The translations under genes and the position numbers were made by a program. DNA of 64,000 bases, from NCBI GenBank assembly GCA_020746105.1, contig CM036642.1:2945501-3009500 (forward strand). The letters are read 5' to 3'. Positions 1 to 16,480 of the stretch are shown in pieces (within the stretch, counting starts at the first letter, position 1; each line of letters opens with the position of its first letter). Below the pieces are notes generated by a model. It had not been told where the DNA came from, did no database searches, and was given only the letters and a program-made list of their open reading frames with translations. Source of the stretch: Trogon surrucura. Its lineage: Eukaryota; Chordata; Aves; Trogoniformes; Trogonidae.

Positions 1-1299
1 CCTTTCCCAGGATTCCTTTCTTGTTGCTGAGGTGAGTGTTGGGGTCTGCTGTTGAGTGTATCCAGCCACTTTTTGTGGTCTGGTAGTTGTGCCAGCTTCC
101 CCTGCAACCTGCTGTAGGCATTCCTTGTACTCTGTTCTGATTCTTTGCTCAGATATTTTTCTGCTGCTCACCGCTTTGATGCAGTTTAGCACATACCTAT
201 CTGATGAGCACAAAATGTTATTAGGTTATGGTTTTGACAAAGTGGTTTTTAAAATAATTTTAGAACAGCTGGAAGAAATTAGCAACTGACAGTTGTCTTA
301 ACATGCTGCTGATGAGCTTTTCTGCTGGCTTTGATAAGTGGCAGGTTGTACTTTCCAGCTAAGCCCGAGTTCTGCTCAACTAGAGGGGGCCAGAGAAGTT
401 GCTGCCACTGTTTGTGTAAGTAGATCCCGCTGGTGACAACGCCAGTACTCTGATCAGCACTGGAACAAACCAAGGAGATAGCTCCCTCTTGCAGCAGGGC
501 GTTTTTCTGTGTTGTATTTTCCAAATGTAATCAAAAGACTTGAACCTTCTAAGCCAATGTTTTGGCTTTGAGACTAAAATAATACACAGGAAAATCTATA
601 TGTTATTGGAAGTGTTCCTGGCTGCATTAGATCTTCCTTATCAGTTGAAGCCAGTGTCTGGAATCGTGCTCTGGATTCCCAGACTTGTGTTCAGTGTTAC
701 TTCCTTTCATACTTGTTTTGAGTGTGAGGCATGGACTATCTGTCAAACTGGCTGATGACTATTTTCACTAGAAAACAGTAAATTAGTAGAACATGGAGTC
801 AGTTTATGGACAACTGTAGCATTTGGATATTTAATAATTTAGAAATCATTAAATGCAAGAGACTTAATGCCTCACAAAGCAAGTAAGTATGAGAAGAGGC
901 GGCAAAAACATGTCATATTTCATTCTGAGATACCAGCAAGAGGAAAGGTTATTTTTTTAAACTGGATTTCAGTCAGTCAAGGATTGTCTGAAGTTACAGA
1001 GGCAAAGGCTTTCAGGACTTCAAAGTCCTGATGTGTTTCCTATTTATGTGCTGGCACGGGTAGGTTCTAAAGAGCACGATACAGCATGAGGAAGAGACCA
1101 TAAAGCTTTGCCTAGAAAGGGAAATGAGGTGAGAAGGTTTTGCTGAGCCAGACACAGAAGAGGAGGAGAAAGACTGATATTGCTAACCAAGCCCATGTGC
1201 CATCATGGGGCAGCAATGAAGGTATGGGGGTCAGCGACGGGGTGGAGTCATGCTGGGTAGTAACGTGGTCATTAGAGCAGGAAACGGGAAGTTAAGGGC

Positions 1300-1372
1300 C
1301 CTCAACCTCAGATTTAATCTGTGGCCTTAAGCACGTGGCTTCACCTTGATCTACCTCTATTTCCACTCTTCC
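1300..1372 (+). repeat. possible decayed MIR/CORE-SINE fragment
   Basis: The order 'ctgtggcctta..cacgtggcttcacctt..ctacctctatttcc' resembles the MIR stretch 'CTGTGTGACCTTGGGCAAGT..CTTAACCTCT..CAGTTTCC'. Many mismatches mean it is old. The call is by eye and needs a profile search. Confidence 0.3.
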
Positions 1373-4309
1373 TTCTGGGAGGGAGGATTTGACAACTCAT
1401 GGTTCAGGTGTTAAGACTTTACTAGTTTATGGATGGATATGTATGCAAATCAGAAATCAGGATGCATGAAATCAGAAGTAGGTGCAGGACTGACCCTGCT
1501 TGGTCTGTATCATCTTCAAATGCTACATTTACAGGCCCCATGGTAGTTGGGAGAAGAAAATCATCCTAAATACTCTGTTACAGTTTAGGAGCACTGTGGC
1601 ATTTTAGAGGAAGCACATCTCTTTCAAAATTGAAATAAGCTTTCAGCTTTTTTGTTGAGGACGTGTGAAATTTTATTTCTGCCTCAGAAATAGCTTCATG
1701 CTTGTGCCTTCCGTACTTTGCCCTGATGTGCTACATTCTTCATTTCTTAAGTATCGACATGGACTGTTTCTCTATCTCTGTGTTATTGGTCTTAGGTGCT
1801 GGGAAAGGGTGGTGATGTTTGTTCTATAAATAGTCTTTTCCTCACATACCACAGACATCTCCTTTGTTAGCAAGTGTCATTCCTTATGTGGTTTACATCA
1901 GAGTGGGTGTAGGAGGAGCAAAGACCTGTCAAAGCACTGGAGTTGCCCTCTGTAGTGAGTAATCCAAACTCCACTGAACACCTTACACCGTGGCTGTTGG
2001 GGAGCATGGAGTAGCTGCACAGGCAGAAAAGTTACGTGCAAGAGATGCCAACACAATCCCTGGCAGGTGAATGGAGTAGGTGGAAGCGCAGCTGACTGAG
2101 AATGTCTGTCAGCGCTCTGTTTCAGAGTGCACGGCTTAATTTTTTAAGTAATGAAATTTCTGGCATAAAACAAGTATTTTATAGAAAAAGGTTTCTTTCC
2201 TCTTCCCCAAAGGCGTTGTTCAAAGGTGGTTTTGACAAAATGCCAGCACCTCGTCATCGTCTGCTCACCGTGCGTGCGGGTTCAGAGTGATCACTGCTTC
2301 CCTCAGCCTCCCTGCTCTCCTTCTGCTGATCCTGTACAGAAAAGCCCGTAGACAGTCTTGCTAGTACAAAATCTCTTGGGGGTTTTAGAATGAAAATTGT
2401 ACTTCCAAAAATGTTTTTAATCAAGGGTTGTTTACATTGCGTGACAAAAGTGTTAACTGAGTGCAGCAGATGTACTGTGAGCATCCTGAGGGCATGAATG
2501 ATCAGAATTTAATAACTCACGTACTGTTAGGGGCTGGTGGCCATGTGTAGTGCCACTGGAATGGAAATGATAGTGCCACTGCTTTGTGGGTCATGTAAGT
2601 AGCCTTTCACCTCGTTATTACTGAGCATTTGTGACCATGTGGATGGCTTCCAACATGACCGCTTTTATACAGGGATATATATCTCTTCAAGTGGAATATA
2701 TGTGCATAGTGTTCTTTCTTTCTCTGATGTGGTCAGCATGACTCCTTATCAAAAATCACGTGGTAATTGAACCTGGACAAGGATCCTATGATGCCGAATC
2801 TCTACAAATACACAAGAAAAAAAGATTACAGTCCAGGTGGTTTCCTGTTTTGATTATGCAAATGTATGCAGAAGATTAACAATAAGGAAAATGATATGCA
2901 AGTTGCAGATGAAACTTAATTCTCTTTGGAACAACAAACTTCTCTCTCAAGAACAAATAATAACAAATACCCTTTTTTTTTTTTTTGAAAAAAATAATTT
3001 CAGTAGTATGTGGAACTCGTAATAACGGCCTTCTGGAAGCATTGTGCTCAAGTTCTGCGTTTCTGCATGTGTGAGAGTGACCAGAGACTGACCATCAGCT
3101 GCATCCCTTGTTACTGAGTCAGACAGCCCCATCTCCAGCACTAGAAGCAAACTGTTTCTGTTTCCAAAGCAAGTACCATCCAAAAAGTTGGGTTTGTTTT
3201 TTGTTTAGTTTTGCGGGTGGGCAGGTAATAATGGCACCTGAACACTAGGACTTGATTCCTCCTCCATGTGTTGCTGGCAGTTGGCACTAGTTTTCAGTCC
3301 TTGCCAAAACACAGTCTTGAGCTGACGACCTAGTTTCAGCTGACCTTGAAATAAGCAGCCTTGGTGACCTTCAGGCAATTACATGACTCGGGTAGCTGGC
3401 TATCCTGTCTGCTGGCTGGCCTGCTTTTGTTATGCTCTGTTCAAGGCTGGATGGTAGAGTTGGATTATCGCCTGGGCCTCTCAGCTTGTCTCACAGATGT
3501 TTTTTTTCTGAAAGAACTGGTTGATGTTTGACAGGAGCACACAGATCTGATTATCAACAGTTACAGATTCATTCTTCTTGGAGCCCTGTTTTCCTAATTA
3601 CAGTCAAAGCCAGTGTTCGTCAGCTGAGCAGGTGATGGTCTGGGAGTTGGCACAGTAAGGACTCCTGTGGGAGGAGCGGGAGTTGGGCGAAGAGGGCAGT
3701 AGGAGGTGAAGAAGGAGTGAGGGAGAGCAGGAAGGCAAGGGAAGCACGTGGAGTGGAGCAGATTTGGTACTGTGTGCCAGGGTTCAGTCTGCAGAGGAAT
3801 TTCTGTGTCGTGCTTGCTTTTGTCACAGAAGTCTAATTCTGAAGCCAGTATCGAGACTAAGTCCATCACTTAAGTGTTTTACAGCCAAATGCTTTTGGAA
3901 TTTGACAGGCACCAAAGGAAGAGGTGTTCTATTACTGGGATTTTACGGTTTTGCGAAATCAAGAACTTCAGATCTTTGGGAACGTTTGCACTTGCATGCG
4001 GAGTGTTAAGGATTGCAGCTCACGTGTGGTTTCAGTGTAGGTTTGCACTCATGGTTTCTAAAAGAATTGATGTACTTCTGTACAGTCTCACAGAACCTGG
4101 GAAAAAGGTCTAAGTGATGTGGACAAACCATCCATCTGTAAATAAATTAAAGGGAGTTTTATAGAGAAATAACTTTAGTCAGTCACCAGCTGAGACACTG
4201 AAGAACTGGGGTCTTTCCCCAGCGTTTGTAAAGCATCTCGTCTGTGCTGGGCAGTCTCTGACAGAGTACTATTGTAATAACTAACAGTACTAACACCAGG
4301 CAAGTGGAT

Positions 4310-4565
4310 GCAGCTGGAAAGACGGGGAGAACACGGCAGCAGCGGCCCCGGTTCTGTCGCTCTAAGGTCGGCACTGCCCGGGAAACGCCTGCGCAGGGAC
4401 CCGCTCGGCGCTGCCGCCTGCCGGGAGCCCTCCGGCGGCTGCTGCGGGAGCCGGGTCCTGCCTCCTGCCGCTGCGGACACCCGTGTGCACACACAGGCAC
4501 GTTCTCTCTCTGCCCTTGCCCCCCCACCCCGGGATGTCTCCGTGTCATCTCCTTTCCTGCACAGT
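4310..4565. promoter_or_regulatory. orphan CpG-rich patch
   Basis: About 250 bp of high GC with many CpG dinucleotides, including 'cccgggaaacgcctgcgcagg' and 'ccgccgg'-type runs, sits in AT-richer flanks with no recognised gene beside it. It could be a promoter of an unannotated or non-coding transcript, or a distal element of SCN3B 5 kb downstream. Open frames across it on both strands look like by-products of GC richness. Confidence 0.4.
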
Positions 4566-7481
4566 ATTTGGCCTGGGGGGATGGAAACTTGCTCTTACCA
4601 CAGATCTGTTTGCGTTTGTTTTTTTTCTGGTTGTTTCTCTGTTTAATAAAGCAACTAAAAGTAAGCAAACTGTAGCAGAATAACTAGCCAGGAGAACGTG
4701 CCTGCTTGGATGCCGAAGTGCTAAAAGGAACTTCCCTTTGGAACACAGTGTTTTTTAAGGGGAAAGTGATATTTCACAGACTCAAACCTCTATGTGACTT
4801 CTGCTGTTTTGCACAGCACCTTTGAACTTGACCAGGGAGCTGTGCCTCACTGTCAGAAGACAAAAGATCCTTCAATTCTGCTGTATTGAAGCTGGCAAAG
4901 CTGTTCCTGCTTTCTCTTGTGCCATGTCTAATATATTGCGTACGTGCTTATCGGTTTAGATGCAAGACAATGACAATTGTGCTCCTAGGAGGAGAAAGCT
5001 GACAACCCACAGCTGTAAGCTCAGGAACATAGCTAAAGACCAAAACAAGTGACTCTTTCACAATGGGAGGAGACTTGATTCTGCAAGATAGTAAGTCTAT
5101 CCAACCAAACCTGTCCAGTACAAAACAAGTCTCTTGGAATCCTTCATGCTACTGTGAAAATAAACTGCATTTGAGAAGTAGCCCAGAGGTGTCTTCTAGG
5201 GGACTTGGAAAAGAACTGAAAGGTGGGGTATGCCTGTGTTTAGTGACAGCCAGGAGGAGATTCAGCCTCCTTCACCCTTTAAGGAAAAGAGCAGCAGCTA
5301 GCACTTCAGCCAGGGTAACATAGTAACACTTGCTGAACAAGCTTTCCTTTACAAAAATGCAGTCATTGCATGGTTCTAAAATAATTGATGCATTTGTGTA
5401 TTTTACTAGCGGTGAGAATTCCAAAATTAAATGAGCAAATGTGAATGAATACGTGTGGCAACCTGACACGCTAATGGGTTTTTGTCCGCTGCTAAAGTGA
5501 ATGAGCTGAGGAGAGGCCTAAAAGCATATCTGTGAAAGTGCCACCTCATTAGAGTCCAGATTGGTAAAACAGCACTTTAGTTAGAGCACACAAAGGCTTG
5601 CCTGTGTGCATATGCTCTACTTGATTTTATTGACATCGAGTCTCAGCGAACAATACCCCAAAAGTACCTGGACCAACACCAGGGCTTAGAATTTCCTGTA
5701 TTAAAGGTCTGGGGGAAAAAAAAAAGTGTTTGTTTAGTCGCTGACCACAAAGCGTTAGCAATGAACAGGAACATAGCTCAGTGTGTTTCTTGGACACAGG
5801 GGGGAGAGTTTTGAATCCAGCCTTCAGAGCGCCCCTGGCCCTGCCAGTCCTCGGTGCATGTGCGGGCTTTGGTTTACGCAAGGCTGCTCCGCACTGGAGG
5901 AAGTGTTTCTCTCATGGGGAGCACTGCTATGAAAAACATGAAAGGCTCACAAACAGCTCAGGCAGCTGGCTCACCAGGGCAGCTGCTTCTTGTTCACAGA
6001 GGGGAGGACTCTCCGGTATCCAGTCCTTCTCATTTGTAGTCCTGAAGGGACAACAATCCTCAGAGCCAACCATAAATACAGGCGTGTTGAACGTGTGTTT
6101 TCTCTGGAGATAAGGATGGCAAAGAGGCTGTGCCTTGTGGGTCCTCAGTGAAAGCAGAAAGGGAAAGTAGCTGGCCCTAAAGGCTCAGAATGTCGCCCAT
6201 CCAGAACAGAGGCCTTGGAAATGAGTTGGCCTCGGAAATGAGTTGGCCTCTTCCGCAGGCACAAAGGAAGCTAAGCCAAGCCCGGGTAGCTGTAGTAAAT
6301 CAAATGCATACATGATCTGTGTATAGTGAAAAAAAAAGTCCTGCAGCATGTATGTGACAAAAAAGTGAGTGGTTGCTGAGGGATGGAGCATAACTTTCTG
6401 GAATTCTAGGGGTATGCACATGGGGAATCCCACTCTGTGACATTGCAGGGGAAAATACATCTGGCAAGAAATGATGCAATGCAAATGCAGGCAGGTATTT
6501 ATATAGAGAGAGTATGTAAGATAGCACAGTCACTCTGGGTACCTGCATCTTAAGAGCCTTGAGGGGAACTTACATTTTGACTATGGGCAGGGGGAGGTGA
6601 GAAGAGCGTGCAGCTGGGGCTACGTACACCCGAATGCTGCAGACCTAGTCCCCAGCACTGGGAGCTGTGCATTGGCTGGAAATGCGGGTGTACAGATGGA
6701 AAGATGTGTGAAGAGTATAGCTGGAGTTGTCTGTAAGGTGGAGTACATGATGGGGATCCAGATGTTGGCAGGTACACAGAGAATCCGTTTGAAACCTTGA
6801 GTGTGAAAAAGAGAAAACTGAAAGAGTTTTTACAACCCTCCAGGCATACCCTGTAAAGGCAACTAGAAAAGTCTTCTCTTGCTGTAGATTGCTGTAGAAT
6901 GGTTCTTAGAGTGCGTGGGAAGGATGCCTACATCCATTAGATTCAGCCTTTTTTAATCGGTATAAATCATCCTGTATGATTACTGCAAACCGTTACTGGT
7001 TTCATACCAGCCGTGGGAGCAGCAGTGAGCAAGCACAGAGGGGGCTGTCTTCATTTCCATGCTCTTTCGCCCAGCTGTTGTGCATGGGGGGATTGCACTG
7101 CTGTTACCTGGTGGCCGTGAGGTTGGGGTGGTCGTTGATCTTAGTGGTGGGTACGTGTTGGCTCCTGACAGTCAGGAGGGGCTGAGCGAGGAACAAGCTT
7201 TGCAGATGTCGAGCTGCAGAATAAAGAGGGCATTGGCACTGAAGCGAGCTGATGTGATTGCGGATGGCAGAGGGAGCTGCCAGCATGGCTGTCTCGGGGA
7301 GACCAGCGCGAAGGTTTCGCGTTCCCGCTCCCGTAGCCTGGCTCAGGGACCATAGGAGTGAGGGATTAGTGGGGGCAGGGTGCTGAAATTATTTTTATCT
7401 CCTCATCTTCTTGTGCCTGTGCAAAAGTGCCAGTCTTTTTTCTTTTTTTTCCCCCCCTCCTGTGAAGCATTAACTGGGTGG

Positions 7482-7495
7482 GTTGCCATAGCAAC
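7482..7495. promoter_or_regulatory. perfect RFX X-box palindrome
   Basis: GTTGCCATAGCAAC matches the RFX consensus GTNRCC-N2-RGYAAC in both half-sites. RFX factors bind such sites in promoters and enhancers of ciliary and neuronal genes. It lies about 2.3 kb upstream of the SCN3B start codon. The match is seen directly; a role as an SCN3B enhancer is inference. Confidence 0.55.
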
Positions 7496-7974
7496 CCCTG
7501 CATGATAAGTTGGGCTGCTTCTTGCAGCATTCAAGATTTCTCTCTCTCAACATTCGGTCCCCTTCACCATTTCCCCTGGAATGCCAAAATGGCCGAGAGC
7601 TTTGGGGTGCTGAGTATCCTGCACCCCCAGGGTTGTGCCTGTCCTCCAGCCTGTCAGAGGCATCGGGGCACTGTGAGGGCAAGAAGGAGCAGCTGTGCAC
7701 CTTTGTGTTGGATGGTGGTTGAAGAAGACGTGTTTTCCATCTCTTTTGGAGCACACCAGGGCTGAAAATGGAAGCATGATTCCAGCGTGGCGTTTTGTTT
7801 ATTTTCAAGTTTTCCTGAAGAGGGCTGGGCAGGGATTTTTGCTGTTTCCAAACAGGCACGTGGAGATGTTGGAGTGGTTTCCAGCTGAGCCCAGATCACA
7901 GCAAGGAAGAAAGTATCTTATCCTTTCATTCTAAAAACATACAGTATCCTTAAGTAAGTCCAGGGAGGTTTTTC

Positions 7975-7976
<2 letters not shown>

Positions 7977-8002
<26 letters not shown>
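7977..8002 (+). repeat. poly(A) run of 26
   Basis: An uninterrupted A26 followed by 'gcaaaaaacacc'. It may be the tail of a very old retroposed copy or a simple slippage repeat. I see no clear element body upstream and did not find target-site duplications. Confidence 0.6.
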
Positions 8003-8006
<4 letters not shown>

Positions 8007-9762
8007 AAAACACCACAGATTCTGTCAGCTTAATAACCTGGACTGACTACAAGTGTTTATTTCAAATGACTTTTCTTTTTGTTGGTAGTACTTGAGGCAT
8101 TCCCCAGGTGAAGAACAAACTTCTTCCGAGCTGGGGGAAAGTAATCTCCATTTGCGTTCCTGTGGCTTCTAGTGTTAAAATCCATCCAAGCTCAGTGTCA
8201 CCAAAGATTTTTCTTTGCCTCTGGGCCCAATTTCCTGTCTTTAAATAGCAGCTAGAACACTGGACTAGCATAAAGTGCTTGAGGTCTGCACATCAGTGAT
8301 CATGAGGACAACTCATTGTTTTTTTAGGATGTTCGTATGTCACTGTAAAAACAAAGCAGAGGGGATAGTGAGTGAAACCAGAGTGGAGGGACTGTCACGG
8401 CCTTGGTGAGTCCCTGCTCTACTGCTTCAGGGCTGCAAACGTTTCGGGGATCACAGCTGGATGTGGGCTGGAACAGGGCAGAGTAATCTGGCTGTCAGTA
8501 AAATGGAACAGAACAAGGAATTGGGGGGATGTCCTCAGCTAGGAATTCCTTGGAGTTGTCACACTTGGCTGTAGAGTGATGTGGAGGCAGTTACTGGCAG
8601 ATGATGAATGCAGCTTGCTGACACAAACGAGATGAGATGATGTTTAGGAAAAGTCTTTGTTCTGTGCCTGGGTCCCTGAAGCAGCACAGGGACCAGGCTG
8701 CACGTGTGTGCCCTTGGCACCGGGCCCCCGTGCCAGGAGGCCACAGGGCTGTGGTGGCTGGTAGGGGCGTGTTCTGCAGGTCTCGAAGCCGATGCTTTCC
8801 GGTGGCTGTGAGTCTCCCTGTTTGGGTGGGTGTCGCCGCCTGTGCTCTTGAGTGTTGGCACTGCGAGCTGCTCACATGTCCCTCTCTGATGGGGTTGGGC
8901 AGGTCTAATTCAATACATTGTGCTGTTTACTGAGCAGATGCTTTAAGAAGAGGGAGCGCATTTAACAAGCACTTCTTTTTCTTTTTTTTCCCTCTCCGCC
9001 TCTGTCCACCGTGACCTTCAAAGTTGGAGAAGCCTTTCGGGGCACGGTGGCCCCGGTCCAAGCAGAGAAAGCTCAGCCAGCGCCGGCATTAAACTGCTGG
9101 GAATCCGGCTGGAACACGAGGAGAGAGGATTTCCCAGTGTTTCCACCGGTGACCTTCAAAGCCGGGAACCTCAGGATTAGAGGCGGAGGCCTTTCCGTGA
9201 CCCCGCGCGGGTCGCTGCCCCGCCTCGGCTTCCCCAAGCGGAGCGATGCCGCTGTCCCCGCTCCGGGCGGGCAGAGGCGGCGGCCGCCGGAGCCCCCGGG
9301 GGCTTCCCCGCGGGGTCCGGGGCGGGGGGCGGTGGCCGCGCATGCCCGCCGCCGGCCGTGCCCCCCGCCCGGGCTCGGCGCAGACGCCGGGCGGGGACGC
9401 TGCGCCCCCGCGTAGAGCTGCGCGCCGCCCCCGCCCCGCAGCGCAGGGCGGCCGCGGGCCGGGCCGCTCCCCGCCGCCACCTGCTGCTCCGCGCCCGACC
9501 CGCACCGGCGCCGGCGCCGCCTCTCGGAGCTGTCCGGGGCCGCGGCGGCCCTGTCCGTGGTGCTGCCGTGTTGGAGCCCGGCCCGGCCCGCGGGAGCCGC
9601 CCCCACGAGCGGCCGCGGGGTCCCCGCCCGCCCCGCGCACCCGGAGCGAGCGGCGCGGCCGCGGGCATCCTGTTGCGCCGGGCCGGCGGCGAGGAGGGGA
9701 GGAGCGGCGTCTTCCGAAGGAGCCCCTGCCCGGCGTGAGCTGCTTCGCCCCGGCTCGGAACA

Positions 9763-13986
<4,224 letters not shown>

Positions 13987-14019
13987 CAGACAGGAGTCAG
14001 CCGGATGAACGGCAGCAAG

Positions 14020-15545
14020 GTAGGTGATGAGGAAACAGTCAAACACTTGCTCGAGTCTGTCACGCTTTCGGCCTCGCTGCAGCGGGCTAGGTGTGCGTGG
14101 GGCCAGAGAAAAGGCATATGGGAGGCTCCTGGAGTCTGGCATGCTCCTCTGGAGCTCTCCCAGTGACCTCACAAGCAATATATGTTTCTTTAGGTGGTGG
14201 GTGTACTGATTTTTCTTTAAACCCCCAACCAACACAAGCTTTCAAGGCCATGGTGTAGTTACTCCTCCTCTGCCCGTTCCTGTGGAGTTGGGAACAGCAC
14301 TTTCTCCAGGCAGACGGTGACCTGTGCTCAGGAGGAATGTATGGACACTGTCTCCAAAGGAAGCATCTGCTAGGAAGGATTTTGTGTGCAAAAGACCAAA
14401 ATTTAGATCTTTCAAAGTCGTCTTCACATCCCATCAGCTATCATGCTCATTGTGTCATGATCCTCACTTCAGTAAGGTCAAATGATTTGTGCTCCAAGAG
14501 GAATTCTCTCGCTTGCAGGGGCTCTGAAGACAGAAGGACAGCGTCACACCAGCCAGGTTTGAGGGGGAGCTCTGCGCCGTCGGGAGGAAATACGGGGAAG
14601 TGTAAATTCTCTTCCATTTGCCTTGGACTCTGTACAGCCTTGACTTTGGCCTCATGACTCCATTCTGAGCTGCCAGCCCATTTGCTAAAGGACTCTTCTT
14701 TTGAAGCATGCTGAGCAAAGGGCACAGGGGTGTGGGCAGCACGGCTCCTTCCCAAGTTTCAGTCTCATCATCACGTTAATCGCTTTGTAAATGTTAAGTG
14801 TCATTTCTTAGCTGCTGTCACCACCACCTTTATTTGCTAAATATGCTAGTTCTCCATTGCAGAGGTAAAGGGTATGTATGTCGCGTTACTCTGGCCTGCA
14901 GCACTGGGAATGATGAGGTCATCTTAGGGTGATGTTCCACCATATATTACAGCCCGAGCAGTTACACTGGTGTTAAAACAGAAAGACTTGAATTAGTTGT
15001 TGCTTGGTGAGTTGCTCTGGACTGTGGGGTGCCCGTGCACAGGCAGAGCAGGATGAGGACTGTAATGCATTAGAACCATTGAAAATGTGTCCTGCTCACA
15101 CTTAGTGCTGAAGGAGGGAAGTGAGAAAATAGATCCTGAAGTACTCCTACTTTGGGAGGCAGTACGACGTAAGTATAAGAATCCCCTGTACCCCCTTGCC
15201 CTTTCCATTCAGCAAGCGTCAAAATTCTTAGTTCCTTCCATTTGCCTTGTGTAGCAGGTTTACTCCTCAAGCACGCAGAGACACAGGGATAGGAGCAGTA
15301 ACCCGTGGAGCCGTGTTCTGCCACAGCAGGCAAGCCAGTAGGACAAGGTATGCATGCGCCTGTTTGCGGGGAAACCCCCGAAAGCAAGAGAGCCTGATGC
15401 AAGCAGGCAAGAAAAATTGGATGCACAGCCCTCAGGAGGGACAGCTTTGCGAAACCATAGTGCTTTTTGTCACTGTGATAGTCTTCTCACGCTATAGCCT
15501 AGCACCACCTAGAGGAATAGACATAACCTGCTTATTTCTTCCTAG
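14020..15545 (+). other. candidate 3' UTR intron of SCN3B
   Basis: The donor GCAAG|GTAGGTGATG at 14020 is strong and lies only 33 nt after the stop, too close to provoke nonsense-mediated decay. A pyrimidine-rich acceptor CTTATTTCTTCCTAG ends at 15545. Pairing these two sites is my guess; other acceptors are possible. Confidence 0.35.
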
Positions 15546-16339
15546 TTAGGCGTCATTTTTGTGGTAGTCACTGGTTTGAACAGTCACCATTCACCACAGA
15601 TGATCCACTGCCGCCCAGGAATGGCGTGGTTGAATTCAACGTTTCCTATGCAGACTTACCTTTGCAATTGCAGGGGATTAAGCAGAGTAAAATTTGTTTT
15701 CTGGCCTCAAACAGTTGAGCTCAGTGACTAGGATTGCAAGGAGAAAGGCAGAAGCATTGGCCAGGGTAGAATTGTACCTTAAGACACAGTGGGGGAAGGT
15801 TTGGGTTTTTTCATAGAGCAGATGCTACATCCCTGCTGCAATGGAGCCTCTACTGCTTGCAAGAATTGACAGATTTTGCTACACTGACCGCTTCTAAATA
15901 GTTACAAAGTGCTTGTGAATCAAGGCATGCTTCCCACCTATGGGATTTCCTCCGCTTTGTTCTGCTGCTTCTTATGTGTTGCTAAAATCACAGAAATTAC
16001 TCCATTTGTAAGTCAGGCCCAGGCCAGATTTCTAACTGGCAGTTGTTCCAAGTTCCTTTTTTAGAGTGGGTGTCAACTTTAGTAAACTACTACAATCTAG
16101 AGCTGAGTCTGGCAACTTGAGGACGTTTTCCAGATGAAGCACGCTTGTAGTCTGGGCACCAGTTCCTTAAAATGAGAGAAAAGCAGCTCCTCTTCTCATC
16201 CAGCTGGGCGTCTTAATTCTCCCTGGGCCAGCTTGCCTTGCCTTGGGGCAATTTGGGGCATAATCCTAACTTCAAACCCACAGCAACAGAGGAGGGACTA
16301 GATTGAAACTCCAGAGTTACCATCACTGACCACAGCATT

Positions 16340-16480
16340 GACACCCATAGTGATTTTTAGGTAAGGTCATGTAACCTCTCTCCTACTTCAGCTCAGCTCC
16401 TCAGTTCCCGTGAAGCATTGATAACCCTCTGGTGTTGTTAAGTCAAAAAAATCAGTAAACTGAGAACTTCTTGAGAGCTA
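16340..16480 (+). repeat. MIR-like SINE remnant
   Basis: The stretch 'gtaaggtcatgtaacctctc' followed by 'cagctcctcagttccc' and 'tgttgttaag' follows the MIR order 'CAAGTCA..TTAACCTCTC..GCCTCAGTTTCC..GGTTGTTGTGAGG'. It is old and diverged. It lies in the probable SCN3B 3' UTR. Confidence 0.45.

Larger units (their letters stand above)
1..9169. other. 5' flank of SCN3B, no recognised gene
   Basis: I find no open frame here that resembles a known protein or joins into a multi-exon gene. The open frames are short and lack family features. The stretch holds scattered homopolymer runs, an orphan CpG-rich patch near 4310-4560, an X-box near 7482, an A-run at 7977-8002 and a possible decayed SINE near 1310. 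A non-coding 5' exon of SCN3B or a lncRNA could lie here, but I cannot point to one. Confidence 0.5.

Noticed and set aside
4645-4650. AATAAA on + as a gene end
   Set aside because: No upstream gene is recognised and the downstream sequence lacks a clear GU-rich element.
4183-4668. 161-codon open frame on - with a hydrophobic stretch
   Set aside because: It spans a GC-rich patch, has no family resemblance and lacks supporting splice or promoter context.
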